A stretch of 64,000 nucleotides of DNA, taken from Rheum nobile (lineage: Eukaryota > Streptophyta > Magnoliopsida > Caryophyllales > Polygonaceae). Shown piece after piece: positions 21,449 through 32,780 of the stretch (position 1 is its first letter; each line of letters begins with the position of its first letter). A program made the position numbers and the translations under genes. The notes under the pieces were generated by a model that worked only from the letters and a program-made list of their open reading frames with translations, had not been told where the DNA came from and did no database searches. The stretch is from positions 1,178,001-1,242,000 of the forward strand of contig WOAB01000040.1 in the NCBI GenBank assembly GCA_027886185.1, written 5' to 3'.

Positions 21449-22650
21449 CGCCAAGTCCAAGAGTTGTTGGATAAGGGCCACGTCCGAGAGAGCTTAAGCC
21501 CCTGCGCCGTCCCGATCATTCTTGTGCCCAAAAAGGATGGTAGTTGGCGCATGTGTGTTGATTGTCGGGCGATCAACCAAATTATAGTGAAGTATCGACA
21601 CCCTATTCCTAGACTTGATGATATGCTTGATGAATTGCACGGTGCTACTTTATTTTCGAAAATTGATCTTAAGAGTGGGTATCATCAAATTAGGATGCAT
21701 GAGGGCGATGAGTGGAAAACTGCATTTAAGACTAAGTATGGCCTTTATGAGTGGTTGGTTATGCCTTTTGGTTTGACCAATTCCCCTAGCACTTTTATGA
21801 GATTGATGAACCATGTTTTACGGGCTTACTTAGGAAAATTTGTGGTTGTCTACTTCGATGATATCCTTGTTTATAGCAGGTCTTTGGATGAGCATGTTGA
21901 GCATCTTAGGAAGGTCTTAGAGTGTATTAGAAAAGAGAAACTTTATGCTAACCTGAGTAAATGTTCTTTTTGTTCAGATTCCACTATTTTTCTTGGTTTT
22001 GTTGTGTGCAAGGATGGACTACAGGTTGACCAAGAGAAGGTTCGCGCCATAAAAGAATGGACACGACTCACTACACCAACCATGGTTGGGTCATTCCTGG
22101 GCTTGGCTGGCTTCTACCGCCGCTTTGTGCATGACTTCTCCACCATTGCAGCCCCGCTTCATGAGCTTACAAAGAAAGCCGCGTCTATTGAATGGACGAC
22201 CGCACATGAGACCGCCTTCATCACTTTGAAGGACCGATTGTGCAACGCTCCTTTGCTGCAATTACCGGACTTCTCCAAGACCTTTGAGGTGGAGTGTGAC
22301 GCTTCTCATCATGGCATTGGAGGGGTCTTGCTACAAGATAGGTGCCCCATCGCGTACTTTAGCGAGAAGCTCACAGGCGCCCAGCTCAACTACCCAACTT
22401 ATGACAAAGAGCTCTATGCTCTTATTTGGGTGTTGAAGACTTGGCAACACTATTTATGGCCCAAGGAGTTCGTCATTCACTCCGACCATGAGGCGTTGAA
22501 GTATTTGAAGGGTCAATACAACCTCAACCGCCGCCATGCCCGATGGGTAGAATTCATGGAGACCTTCCCCTATGTGGTCAAGTACAAGAAAGGAAAGAAG
22601 AATGTAGGTGCTGACGCCCTCTCTCACAGGTATGTGTTACTTACCCATCT
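21449..22650 (+). CDS. Reverse transcriptase and RNase H of the chromovirus-like pol
   Basis: Open over its length. RT motifs in order: VPKKDGSWRMCVDCRAIN, FSKIDLKSGYHQIRM, MPFGLTNSPSTFMRLMN and the catalytic VVYFDDILVYS. RNase H follows with ECDASHHGIGGVLLQ, FSEKLTGAQLNYPTYDKELYA and HSDHEALKYL, ending near NVGADALSHR. All catalytic Asp residues are present. The domain copies the element RNA into DNA in cytoplasmic particles. Confidence 0.9.
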
Positions 22651-24145
22651 TGATGCTTCTATCTTAGGCTTCTCCTTGATTAAGGATGTGTATATGCATG
22701 ATGATGACTTTGCTGACATTTTTAAAACATGCATGGAAATTGGAGAGTCTAATGGATTCTATATTGATAATGGCTACCTATTTAAGGCCGGGAAACTTTG
22801 TATCCCAAAGACTTCTATACGTCGGTTGCTAATTCAGGAAGCTCATGAGGGTAGAGGTCATTTTGGTATCCCTAAAACCTTGGCTGCATTAAAGGAACAT
22901 TTCTATTGGCCTAAAATGTTGCATCATGTTACACGTTTTTGCAAGGCTTGTGTTACTTGTGTGCATGCTAAGTCTAGGTCGAGTCCCCAAGGTTTGTATA
23001 CCCCTTTGCCTATTCCGAATGTTCCATGGGAAGATATTAGTATGAATTTTATCACTGGGTTGCCCATGTCTAAGAAGGGGAGGGACTCGATATTTGTGGT
23101 AGTTGATAGGTTCTCTAAGATGGCTCACTTCATTGCATGCAAGACTACTCACAATGCTTCTGAGATTTCTTCTTTATTTTTTGAGCATGTTGTTAAGCTG
23201 CATGGTATCCCTAGGAGTATAGTGTCTGATCGTGATGCTAAATTTGTGAGTTATTTCTGGAAATCTTTGTGGGCCAAACTGGGAACTAAATTGTTATTCT
23301 CTACTAGCTATCACCCCCAGACCGATGGGCAAACGAAGGTTACTAATAGGACTTTGGGTGCTTTATTGCGTACTATGTTAAAGTCTAACCTCCGCAAGTG
23401 GGAAGAGTGCTTGCCTTTTGTTGAATTTGCATATAACATGTCCATGCACTCGACGACGCAGCAGACTCCCTTCCAGGTGGTCTACGGCCTCAATCCGCTC
23501 ACCCCCTTGGATCTCATTCCACGGCCAATGAAGGAAAAGGAGAGCATGAAGGGCGTGGAGCGAGCGGACCAGGTCAAGGCACTCCATGAACGGACGAGAC
23601 AACAGCTGGAGCGGAGGTCCGAGCAAGTAGCTACACAACGCAACAAACACCGCCACCCAGTTGCTTATGAGGCCGGCGACTTGGTGTGGCTGCATTTGCG
23701 CAAGGAACGCTTTCCATTGAAGCAACACCATAAACTGGACACGAGAGGTGATGGTCCTTTCCGGGTGCTGCAATGCCTTGGGGCCAATGCCTATCGCCTA
23801 GAGTTATCCGATGACTACAACGCACACCCGATATTCAACGTCGCTGACCTTGCTCCTTACACTCCTCCTGCTTTTGACGACGGGGACGAAGCGAGGATGC
23901 TTCACAGCCAAGAAGGGGAGATTGATAGCTCCATGACCCCCTTGATGACGGCGCAGGACAAAGATGACGCAATGAAGGTGCGCTCGGATGGTCCGATGAC
24001 AAGAGCCCGCGCCAGAGCAATGGAACGAGCCACAAAGTCTTTAGTCTCGCAGGCATACGCAAGTGACACGACTTCATCTAGTCCTAAATGGGTTCTCCTC
24101 GTGACCTATGAAGGCTTAGGCGAGGCCTCGTCCAACCCAACCTGA
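22651..24145 (+). CDS. Integrase and C-terminal tail of the chromovirus-like pol
   Basis: The HHCC zinc-binding region is visible (HEGRGHFGIPKTLAALKEHF then CKACVTC), followed by the DDE core (ISMNFITGLP, VSDRDAKF, then TDGQTKVTNR, where the Glu of GQTE is Lys). GDLVWLHLRKERFP and NAYRLEL mark the GPY/F-like C-terminal module. The last 74 codons are encoded inside the 3' LTR and include GPMTRARARAMERA. No clear chromodomain was recognised. The Glu to Lys change would probably inactivate strand transfer. Confidence 0.85.
23910..23922 (+). other. Polypurine tract of the chromovirus-like element
   Basis: AAGAAGGGGAGAT directly precedes the 3' LTR start TGATAG and would prime plus-strand DNA synthesis. 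It is also coding (QEGEID). Confidence 0.8.
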
Positions 24146-24809
24146 CCAAAAGACGAAGACGCTGAGCTCGCGGAGGATGCTGAGGCCGGCGACCTCCGCA
24201 AGTCTCACGGCGCCCGCCGTTTTGGCGGCGACCGCCGCAAGGCCTCCGGTGCCCGCCGGCGTGATGATGAAATTCGGCTGCTGGCTTCGGTGTTCACGGC
24301 GCCCGCCGCCGGGCCTCCGGCGCCCGCCGTCTGATGGAGTTTGGCTACGGCTTTTGTGCAGCGGCCGACGTTTAATTACGGCGACCGCCGTCTTTCCCCG
24401 AGTTCGCCCCCGCATCAGCGTTTTCAAGACTCGTCATTTTAATGAATATTTTATTATTATTATTTTATGTTATTTCTTTTTAGCCTATTTAAAGACTTGG
24501 AACCCTAGTTTGTATCCTTTACGTTGAATTTAAGTAGTAAAAGTTGAGTTCGCTCCTTAGAAGTTGAGTACGCTCCTTCCTTGAGTTCTAACGTCACCCC
24601 TTCGATTCCATGAATCGTTTATCCCGTAGCTCGTCGCTTCGAGCAAGTTTTACACCGTCTCTTCGGCAGATCATCTCTTTGATCTTCACGTCATCTCTTT
24701 GACGCAATTGAGGAAAGCCATCACTTTGGCTACGGAGGAGAAGAGTCAATCCAATCTTGATGAGTCAAGATCCTGCGTTGCAAACAACACTCAGGGGTTG
24801 TTCGCATCA
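23923..24809 (+). repeat. 3' LTR of the chromovirus-like element
   Basis: 887 bp, partner of 17172-18044. Differences are scattered substitutions plus a roughly 20-bp extra GC-rich palindromic unit near 24220 and a few-base indel near 24665. The first 223 bp encode the end of pol. Confidence 0.9.
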
Positions 24810-24814
24810 GCAGG

Positions 24815-25566
24815 GCTCCGTCACTTCCTTCGCGGACTTAATCAATTCATTCAAAGTACAGTTTGCCAGCAACCGTCGATTGGAAAAACAATCAAGCGAT
24901 CTATACAGGATCGTGCAAAGGTATGGCGAACCCTTAAGAGACTATCTCAACAGGTACAACAAGGAAAAAGTCACAATCCCACATTGCGACGTCCCAACGT
25001 CCATCGAGGCCTTCCGCCGGGGTTTGATCAGGGGTAGTGAACTCTATTGTGAACTGACCAAATACCCATGTCGAAGCTTCGAAGACGTACAAGCCAAGAC
25101 CATGGCCCAAGTCAAGTTAGAATAAGATATGGAACCCTCAAAGGCGCACAAAAGCCCCGATCGAGTTGACCGAAGAACATCTTTGGATCATCGACGCAAT
25201 CGACGACATCAATCTTATCCTAAAGGGCGAAGCGACCCCAATCAGGTAAAGAATTCTTATGACAGGAACCAAGATTGGAAGAACAACCCCGCTCTCCCTC
25301 CGAAGCTCCACTCTTACAACTTCAACATCTCCGTGTCGGAACTAGTAAAGAGTTTCGACAGGTATGGAAAAGAAGTAAGGTGGCCTCGGAAGAGCGACAA
25401 GCCAGACGTAAAAAAGGACATGAACCGATGGTGCGAGTTCCACGGAGACCACAGGCACTCGACAGATGAATGTATCGCCCTTCGTAAGGAAGCCGCAAGG
25501 CTCCTCGCATAGGGGATATTACGCGACGTCATATCCGACAAAGCCAAAACGACCCTCGATCGAAGG
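24815..25566 (+). pseudogene. Tat gag, C-terminal part and zinc finger
   Basis: Continues the gag frame after the 7.6-kb insertion: SFADLINSFKVQFASNRR, then YLNRYNKEKVTIPHCDV and the ELTKYPCRSFEDV helix. A CCHC-like region reads WCEFHGDHRHSTDECIALRK near 25430-25490. TAA at 25123-25125 and TAG at 25510-25512 interrupt it. Confidence 0.75.
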
Positions 25567-26280
25567 GACTAGGTAACATCTGACAAGCCGTCTTCTCCAG
25601 TTCCCACTAAAATTGTTAACACCATTTCAGGAGGGTCGGACGTGTGTGGAAACACATACTCGGCCGTCAAAAGATACGCCCGAGAAAGCAAAGGCGATAG
25701 GCCAATTCGGGCGGAGGCGAGACAATCACAAATCGCCAACGCCCCCGCCATCACTTTCGACGACTCAAAAGCCCAAGAGTTAGGCGACCACCACGACGGT
25801 TTGGTAATCTCTCTTTCAATTAGTAATTGCCTTATCCGTCGCGTTTTAATCGACACAGGTAGCTCCACCAACTTGTTGACACTCGACGCCCTAAAAGGTA
25901 TGGGTTTAAGCGAGGACGACCTAACCAGAAACTCTACCCCGCTGGTAGGATTCAGCAGGGAAGTTAAATATACCCGAGGTGAAATCGTGTTGGCAACATA
26001 CGCTGGTGGAGTCAACCAACAGGTAAAGTTTTTAATACTCGACTACCCATCCCCATACAATGCAATCCTCGGTAGACCCTGAATTCACGCCATGAAAGCT
26101 GTACCTTCCACTTACCACCAGACCATAAAATTCCCAACTAAGTGGGGGGTACAAGAAATAAGAGGTGACCAGCGGGCTGCTAAGGAATGCTATGTCACTT
26201 CAATGAAAGGGGCAGTCGACAAGTCCTCCGCATAACAATCACAATGTGGCGAGGGAACCACGCAATACATCGAACCAGAG
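25567..26280 (+). pseudogene. Tat protease region
   Basis: The retropepsin site LIDTGSSTNLLTLDAL (near 25845-25892) and the partner motif DYPSPYNAILGRP (26041-26079) are intact. Stops: TAG 25570-25572, TGA 26080-26082, TAA 26233-26235. Confidence 0.75.
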
Positions 26281-27801
26281 ATGGAACAACTCGACGAGAT
26301 CGCGCTGGATCCTTCAAAGCCAACACAAACGGTAAGGGTCGGATCGGATCTGAACGATTCGACCAGGTCATATTTAATTTCCTTTTTACGATCCAATTCT
26401 GATTGTTTTGCCTGGTCGCACGAAGACATGGTGGGGATCTCCCCAGATGTTATTACTCACAAATTAATTGTAGATCCTACATATCCTCCGGTCAAGCAAA
26501 CATGGAGAAAGTTCACACCTGAACGCAACAAAATCGTGGACGACGAGGTCAAGAACTTACTCGAGACAAGTTAAATAAGAGAAGTCAAGTACCCCGACTG
26601 GCTAGCAAACGTCGTTGTGGTTCAAAAGAAGAATGGGAAATGGAGAGTATGCATCGACTTCACAGACCTGAACAAGGCCTATCCAAAAGACTCCTTCCCA
26701 TTACCACATATCGACGCCATGGTTGACGCGACCGTCGGACACGAAATGTTAACATTCATGGACGCGTTCAGTGGATACAACCAAATTCTCATGGACCCCG
26801 ACGACCAAGAAAAAATAGCCTTTATAACAAGCCAAGGTACGTACTGCTACAAAGTCATGCCTTTTGGATTGAAAAACGCAGGGGCCACATATCAGAGGCT
26901 GGTGAACAAAATGTTCAAAGACCAGATCGGGGACACCATGGAGGTTTACATCGATGACATGCTCGTCAAGTTCAAAGCGGCAAGGAACCACATTGAACAT
27001 CTGAAATAAGCATTCAAAGTATTGAAAAGATATAACATGAAACTAAACCCGACTAAATGTTCTTTCGGAGTGTCTTTGAAAAAATTCTTGGGATACATGG
27101 TGACGTAAAGGGGGATCGAGGCTAGTCCAGACCAAATCAAAGCTATCGTCAACCTAAGGTCCCCCCGATGTGTCAAAGACATCCAAAAACTGACAGGACG
27201 GATAACAACATTAAACATATTCATATTAAAGTCTTCGGATAAATGCAAATTCCTTTACGAAGCCCTAAAAAAGAACAAGTCGTTCGATTGGACAGCAACA
27301 CACGAGCAAGCCTTCCAGGACTTAAAGACGTATCTGGCGAGTCCCCTCCTACTGGCCAAACCAAAAGACGACGAGCCATTACCACTGTACCTGGCCGTAT
27401 CAGAATCAGCCGTCAGCGCAGTCCTGGCAAGAGAAGAGGACGACAAACAATCACCTGTCTATTACGTAAATCGTTCCCTACTTCCTGCCGAGACAAGGTA
27501 CACGTCACTTGAAAAATTAGTCTTGGCACTAGTTATGGCCTCGAACAAGTTAAGGCCCTACTTCGAATCACATGCTATTATTGTAAGGAATAACCATCCC
27601 ATGAAAGCCATCATGAGGAAACCAAAATTTACAGGATGAATGGCTAAATGGGCTATACACCTTAGCGGATTTGACATCGAGTATGAGCCAAGAACGGCAA
27701 TCAAATCTCAAGCTTTGGCCGACTTTGTGGCCGATTTCAGTCCTACATTGGAACAAGAAGCCATGAAGGAGGCAAAGTAGTTGAAAACTGAAGAGGACTA
27801 A
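26281..27801 (+). pseudogene. Tat reverse transcriptase and first RNase H
   Basis: RT motifs: VVQKKNGKWRVCIDFTDLN, FPLPHIDAMVDATVGH, DAFSGYNQI, MPFGLKNAGATYQRLVN and YIDDMLVK (YIDD in place of YVDD). The connection and RNase H region then reads PLLLAKPKDDEPLPLYLAVS and SPVYYVNRSLLPAETRY. Stops at 26572, 27007, 27106, 27637, 27778 and 27799. The frame is otherwise kept. Confidence 0.8.
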
Positions 27802-28400
27802 GGCACGTGGCAACTCCACATAGACGGAGCGTCGAACGTAAGAGGAATCGGCCTAGGTGTCGTACTAAAATCGCCACAAGGGGACCACATAGCCCAGGCC
27901 GTGAGATGCGGGTGGGACGCGACTAACAATGAAGCAGAATATGAAGCCCTCATATTTGGGTTGACACTCGCACATGATCTCGCAATCCTGAGCATAGAGG
28001 TGACTTGCGATTCCCTCCTGATCGTCAACCAAGTACAAGGCTCTTACGCCGCTAAAGACGACATGATGATGGCATATCTGGATGTCGTTAAGAAATTAGC
28101 AAGAAAATTCTGGAACTTCACCATCTGGCAAGTCCCACGCGACCTCAACACACAAGCCGACGCTCTAGCAAATCTTGGTTACGCCCTACATCCCGATGAC
28201 TTCCACAACATCCCGTTAGCATACATCACCACACCAACCGTCCCTAAAATCTTCAAAACAGCCAGTCAAGATGACACTCAGATGGTGAGCGAACTGCCCT
28301 TGGAAGAAGTCGTTTCAGCGGAAGTAGGCGACCATACAGAAGAAGACCTAGTAGACGACCAAGATGATTGGACCACGCCCTACATCAAGTGGCTCAAAGA
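27802..28400 (+). pseudogene. Tat second (archaeal-like) RNase H
   Basis: HIDGASNVRGIGLGVVL, NNEAEYEALIFGL, VTCDSLLIVNQVQGSY and LNTQADALANLGYAL give the D-E-D-D pattern of the additional RNase H found in Tat lineage elements. Intact in this stretch. Confidence 0.8.
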
Positions 28401-29090
28401 TGGAATACTCCCAATAGACAAGACAAAAGCTAAAAGACTTAAGGTACAAGCCGTAACATTTGATTTAAAAGATAATGTTCTATTCAAGCGATCTGTCACA
28501 TGCCTATACTTGTGCTGCCTCAAAACAATCGAGGTAAGACATGTCTTACAATCCTTACACGACGGAGAATGTGGAAACCATACCGGAGGACTAAGCCTAT
28601 CCGGCAAAGCCCTCAGAACGGGCTACTACTAGCCTACAGTGAACAAAGACGCGACCGACTACGTCAGAAAGTGCGATGCCTGCCAATGGCACACACCCGT
28701 CACGCACCAGCCATCGGAGATGCTCCACCCGACTCTAGCACCTTGGCCTTTCATGCGATGGGGAATGGACATTGTCGGAAAACTGCCACCAGCATCAGGA
28801 CAACGCGTCTTCTTCCTGGCCATGACCGACTGTTTTTCTAAATGGATAGAATCCGAAGCATATCGAGAGGTAAAAGAAAAACACGTCATCTCATTTATAA
28901 AACGTAATATTCTATGCAGATTTGGCGTCCCTTCAAAAATCGTATACGACAATGGCTCCCAATTCATTGGTAGCAAGACGCGATCCTTTTACAAACAATG
29001 GAACATCACACTAATCACGTCCACACCAAGATATCCACAATCCAATGGTCAAGCAGAATCCAGCAATAAAATCATCATCAACTTGGAAGG
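28401..29090 (+). pseudogene. Tat integrase, truncated
   Basis: A zinc-binding part (HDGECGNHTGG, CDACQWH) is followed by the DDE core with MDIVG, YDNGSQF and QAESSNK. TAG at 28630-28632. The sequence departs from integrase about 5 codons after the catalytic Glu region and turns AT-rich, so the C-terminal domain and 3' LTR were lost by deletion or insertion. Confidence 0.8.
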
Positions 29091-30049
29091 GGTTAAAATG
29101 ATGAGGATGATACGTAATATACTTTTTTTAATATTTCTAATTTATAAAATGTTTAAGTTCCGCATCACATAATATTTTAAGTAATCTTATATTACATAGT
29201 TTTTCAAGTAATCTTACATCACATAGATTTTATATATAAAAACATCACATAGTTTCTAATATTGATCTTACATCACATAGTTAATTATGGACATTAATTG
29301 CATATTTATTATATTCAGTTGATATTATATCTTAATAAGTTATTAGTTGCTTAACTTTTATGTGAAATATATCTTACTAAGCGTTTGGGCGTTCTCTATA
29401 ATAGAGAACTTTGGATCTTAGATCTTCCAATTAATACTAACTTGTTTTTATTAATTTATCAAGCCTAAGATTTCACATTTTATTAATCAAGGATGTAAGT
29501 GTTGGATCTAATGAAAATGAAGACGTATGAATATGATATTAATATTATGTCAGCTGATGCATGTGTTCGTTGGTGAAGACAACATTATGAATAATCATGA
29601 TGACTCTCCTTTGACTCTCCTTTCCTACACAACTTTATTATTTTGAAATGTAATCATTCTAAAATTACTACCTTATACTCGATTTTGTTGTTGTTAAGAT
29701 ATAATTATGGACAAATTTATCATTTATGGATGATAATATGAGATAGATGATGGTTAATGAGAATGTTTTTCTTTATATAACCTTAATTTTGACTAATATA
29801 TGACATACTTAAATAATAATTGCTATAATTCATTGATTTGGTAGGATCTTACGATCCTACGATCCGATTTTACGATCTGATTCTGCACCCCTCTTACGAT
29901 CCGATTCAAGAATCCCAATTTTAACAACATTGCTCCTACCTAATATTTCTCTATTGTAATCTTTTTCCTCCAAAAGTTTCTATTCTAAGCTATGTCCTTT
30001 GTGAGAGGATTGAGAGTTAAACCTATGAGATCCTTCTTTATTAATCACC
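29091..30049. other. AT-rich intergenic DNA
   Basis: No coding sequence seen. A short direct-repeat patch on ACATCACATAG occurs at 29160-29285, and a patch of ACGATCC/ACGATCT words at 29850-29910 that may be the end of an uncharacterised element. Confidence 0.45.
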
Positions 30050-30620
30050 TCCTTTCAACTCTTTTTGGGTATACTTCTTCCTCGACGAATCTCACTGAAC
30101 ACTAACCCATCACATCTATGCATCAAGGAATCGAGTTGCCTCCTCTAAACATGTCCAAACTAATGGAGTCTCGTCTCACACAACTTATCACAAATATCGG
30201 CCACTCCAGCTTTGTCTCTGATGACTTTGTTCCTGATTCTACCCAATTCAGTATGGCCACATATCCTACGAAGCATCCTCATCTCTGCCATCATTATCTT
30301 TTGTTCATGAACCCTTGTGATCGGCCAACATTCCCCCCATACAACAACATCAGTCTAACTACCACCCTATATAATTTACCCTTGAATTTTAGAGGGATCT
30401 TCCTATCACATAAGACCCCTAACGCTCCCCTCCATTTCTGTCAACCCATATGTATCTGGTGTTTAATATTCACATTTATTCCTCCATCACTCTGCATAAA
30501 AGATCTTGGGTACTTGAAGTTCTCCTTCTTCATTAAACTCCACGTTACGTCTTTGTCCTGCACAACTTAAAGTCCTTGGATTCAAGTTTCTCCTTCCAAA
30601 GCTCCAACCTACGATGGCAC
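30050..30620 (-). pseudogene. LINE reverse transcriptase, C-terminal relic
   Basis: On the minus strand, pieces ELWKEKLESKDFKLCRTKT (about 30620-30550) and AEMRMLRRICGHTELGRIRN, then KVIRDKAGVADICDKL and RRQLDSL (about 30290-30115), follow the order of plant non-LTR RT-derived proteins. Stops and shifts break the frame. No poly(A) or target duplication was found. Confidence 0.65.
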
Positions 30621-30704
30621 AAAGAACTAGCAGAAAAATAATAGGATATTGTTAAAGTTTGATAGGCTGATAAATGGGGATGTGTCAATCCAAGTACAAG
30701 TCGC

Positions 30705-30770
30705 ACATGAAGCTCAACGCAAAAGCTCAGTAGAATTACATGAAGCTCAACGCAAAAGCTCAGTAGAATT
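30705..30770. repeat. 33-bp tandem duplication
   Basis: The unit starting ACATGAAGCTCAACGCAAAA is present twice in immediate succession (30705 and 30738). Confidence 0.9.
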
Positions 30771-32455
30771 CCATTCTAAATTCATTTGGCAATGTGTGAA
30801 GTAGCTTATGGAATTATATAATGATTTTGTTTTATTCATGTTTCCGACATGATCTTTTCACATATTCAAACCAGTACACCACTATAATGTTTATAAAATT
30901 GATGGTTTTAAAACATGTTTCATATTACATCTGAAGCTCAACATTTTTTTAATTCAAACTGAACACTTCATGAAGAATTACATTTCGTTCCATGGAGCTA
31001 AAGATAGCATCCGTGCTAAATTCCTAATAACATGTGTAGATTGTAGTATGTACTATGTACCCATGCAAACATTTATTTATTTATTTGAACCTAGGGATAT
31101 TTAAATGGTCTAGACTAGTCCAGGTCATTTGAATAATTAGCCCTTAGTGTAATAATTCTCATTTTATCATATGGATGATAATGTAATTTTTATATTTTTA
31201 TTGATAATAATAAAAGTTATAAAATTTATTTTATTTCCTTTAGATGAATAATTTAATTTTTCATTAACTTAAGTTCAAAAGTTAAGTTAAGATAACTTTT
31301 GGTACAAATTATCAAATAGGTTATAATAGTGTAGTGTATAAATAATAATTAAGTATAGTCATGAATGTAGTTTTGGAGTTTTAAAGATTATAATAAATAT
31401 TATATGATTTATTATGTTATTATACGAAGGGATAAAATAATACTTAATCTAAATATGTTATCTTTTTAAGTCATGAAATATTTAAGTTATGTTAATCTTA
31501 TGTTAATAATAATTTAAATAAACTTATCAACTTAACTTTAATAGTTTAAATTAAGATTAACAAGATGTTAATTAAGATTTAAATATGGTTAAGCTTATAA
31601 TAAAATGTAACTTAAGCTTAGAACAAACCTAATTTAATTTTTCATTCATCATAAATTTGGATTAGAATATATACATAAACTTAGGATAAGGTATAAATAA
31701 GTTTGGGTAAATATTGTAATTTTTGGAAAATAAAATAAAGGCATTTTTTCAACTTAAAAAATTGGGCAAAAATGTGTAATTTAACAAAAATTAAAGGGGG
31801 TTGGCATGCAGCCATAAACCTCCCTCCAAGTGAGCTCAAGCTCCATTTCCATGGAGAATTCGCACCCCAAATCGGCCCAGTTTCTTCAATTAACCCATGG
31901 GCCTTGAAGATTAAGTATTTCCTAATATAATCTCCCAAAAATCGGGATTTATAACGCCCCCAAATGATAGAATTTCGTAGGTAAGGATAAACAGCCCGGT
32001 TATTCGAATTTGGATAGAAATTCAAAATTCAACCTTATCTCGAACCCTTTGAAGTCGGAATTTTTGAGATATTGAATACACCATTATGGGCTTTAAAACC
32101 CTTATAAATACCGCTTCAATCGTTCACAAATTCCCATCCAAGTCTCCACGTTAGGGTTCTTAGATTTTCAGAAAATTTTTGGTTGTTTCGGGGTAAAATT
32201 CTCCTTCGTTAGAGCATCTCTATCTACAATTCAAATGTCCAAATCTTCGTCTCGAAGTCACGGATCCAACGACACCAACCATGAGCCAGTTGGTGGTCAA
32301 ACGAGCCCGAATTGAGCACTTGAGTGCACAGCTGTCAATCCACTATTTTTGGGTAAACCCAAATCCGATTTTTGAAATTTTCATAGGTTTACTCATGATT
32401 AAATTGGCTAATTAAGATTACTTAGGGATAATTTGGGTTAGTCTAATTTTGTTGA
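30771..32455. other. AT-rich region with a possible promoter or solo-LTR remnant
   Basis: To about 31680 the DNA is AT-rich without features. 31690-32340 is less AT-rich, with CTTATAAATACC near 32100 and a leader-like sequence after it, as in an LTR promoter, but no boundaries or partner were found. Confidence 0.3.
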
Positions 32456-32780
32456 TGTGGTAGCATGAATTTGTACCACTAATATTTGTTGATTGCGACG
32501 ACGATCGATCTTCAATGAATCCGAAGAATTAACATAACACGAACAATTTATAGTGGAAAACCTTAGTGCCAAATAGCACACAGGGAAAAACTACTACCTC
32601 CTAACTTCGTGCTAGAAGAATTTGAACGGTATACTTCTGTTATTGATTCTCTCTTTTGTTTACAACAATAGCTCATATTCAAATCTCTCTCCCTATCAAT
32701 GGAGGCTACAAACTGGATCATCTCGTTCTCTTCCGTTCTAGGGTTTAGGGTAGGTATAGGTTATTAAATACCTCTCTCCT

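Larger units (their letters stand above)
17172..24809 (+). mobile_element. Complete chromovirus-like Ty3/gypsy element inserted in Tat gag
   Basis: 7638 bp, starting TGATAGC and ending CGCATCA, flanked by GCAGG at 17167-17171 and 24810-24814. It has an iMet-type PBS after the 5' LTR, a polypurine tract before the 3' LTR, and one gag-pol frame (18977-24145) with five TAG codons. The pol frame runs 220 bp into the 3' LTR. PBS type, pol motifs and this overlap resemble centromeric-type (CRM) chromoviruses, but the lineage is not proven. Confidence 0.9.
15753..29090 (+). mobile_element. Tat-type Ty3/gypsy retrotransposon, 3' truncated, split by a second element
   Basis: The order is 5' LTR (15753-16260), PBS, gag, protease, RT, RNase H, a second RNase H of the kind typical of Tat elements, and integrase. 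It has a single polyprotein frame with about twelve stop codons. It is interrupted in gag by 17172-24809. It ends abruptly after the integrase catalytic core near 29090, and no 3' LTR follows. Confidence 0.8.

Noticed and set aside
31681..32025. 114-codon minus-strand frame
   Set aside because: No recognisable domain; region reads better as LTR-like or promoter DNA on the plus strand.
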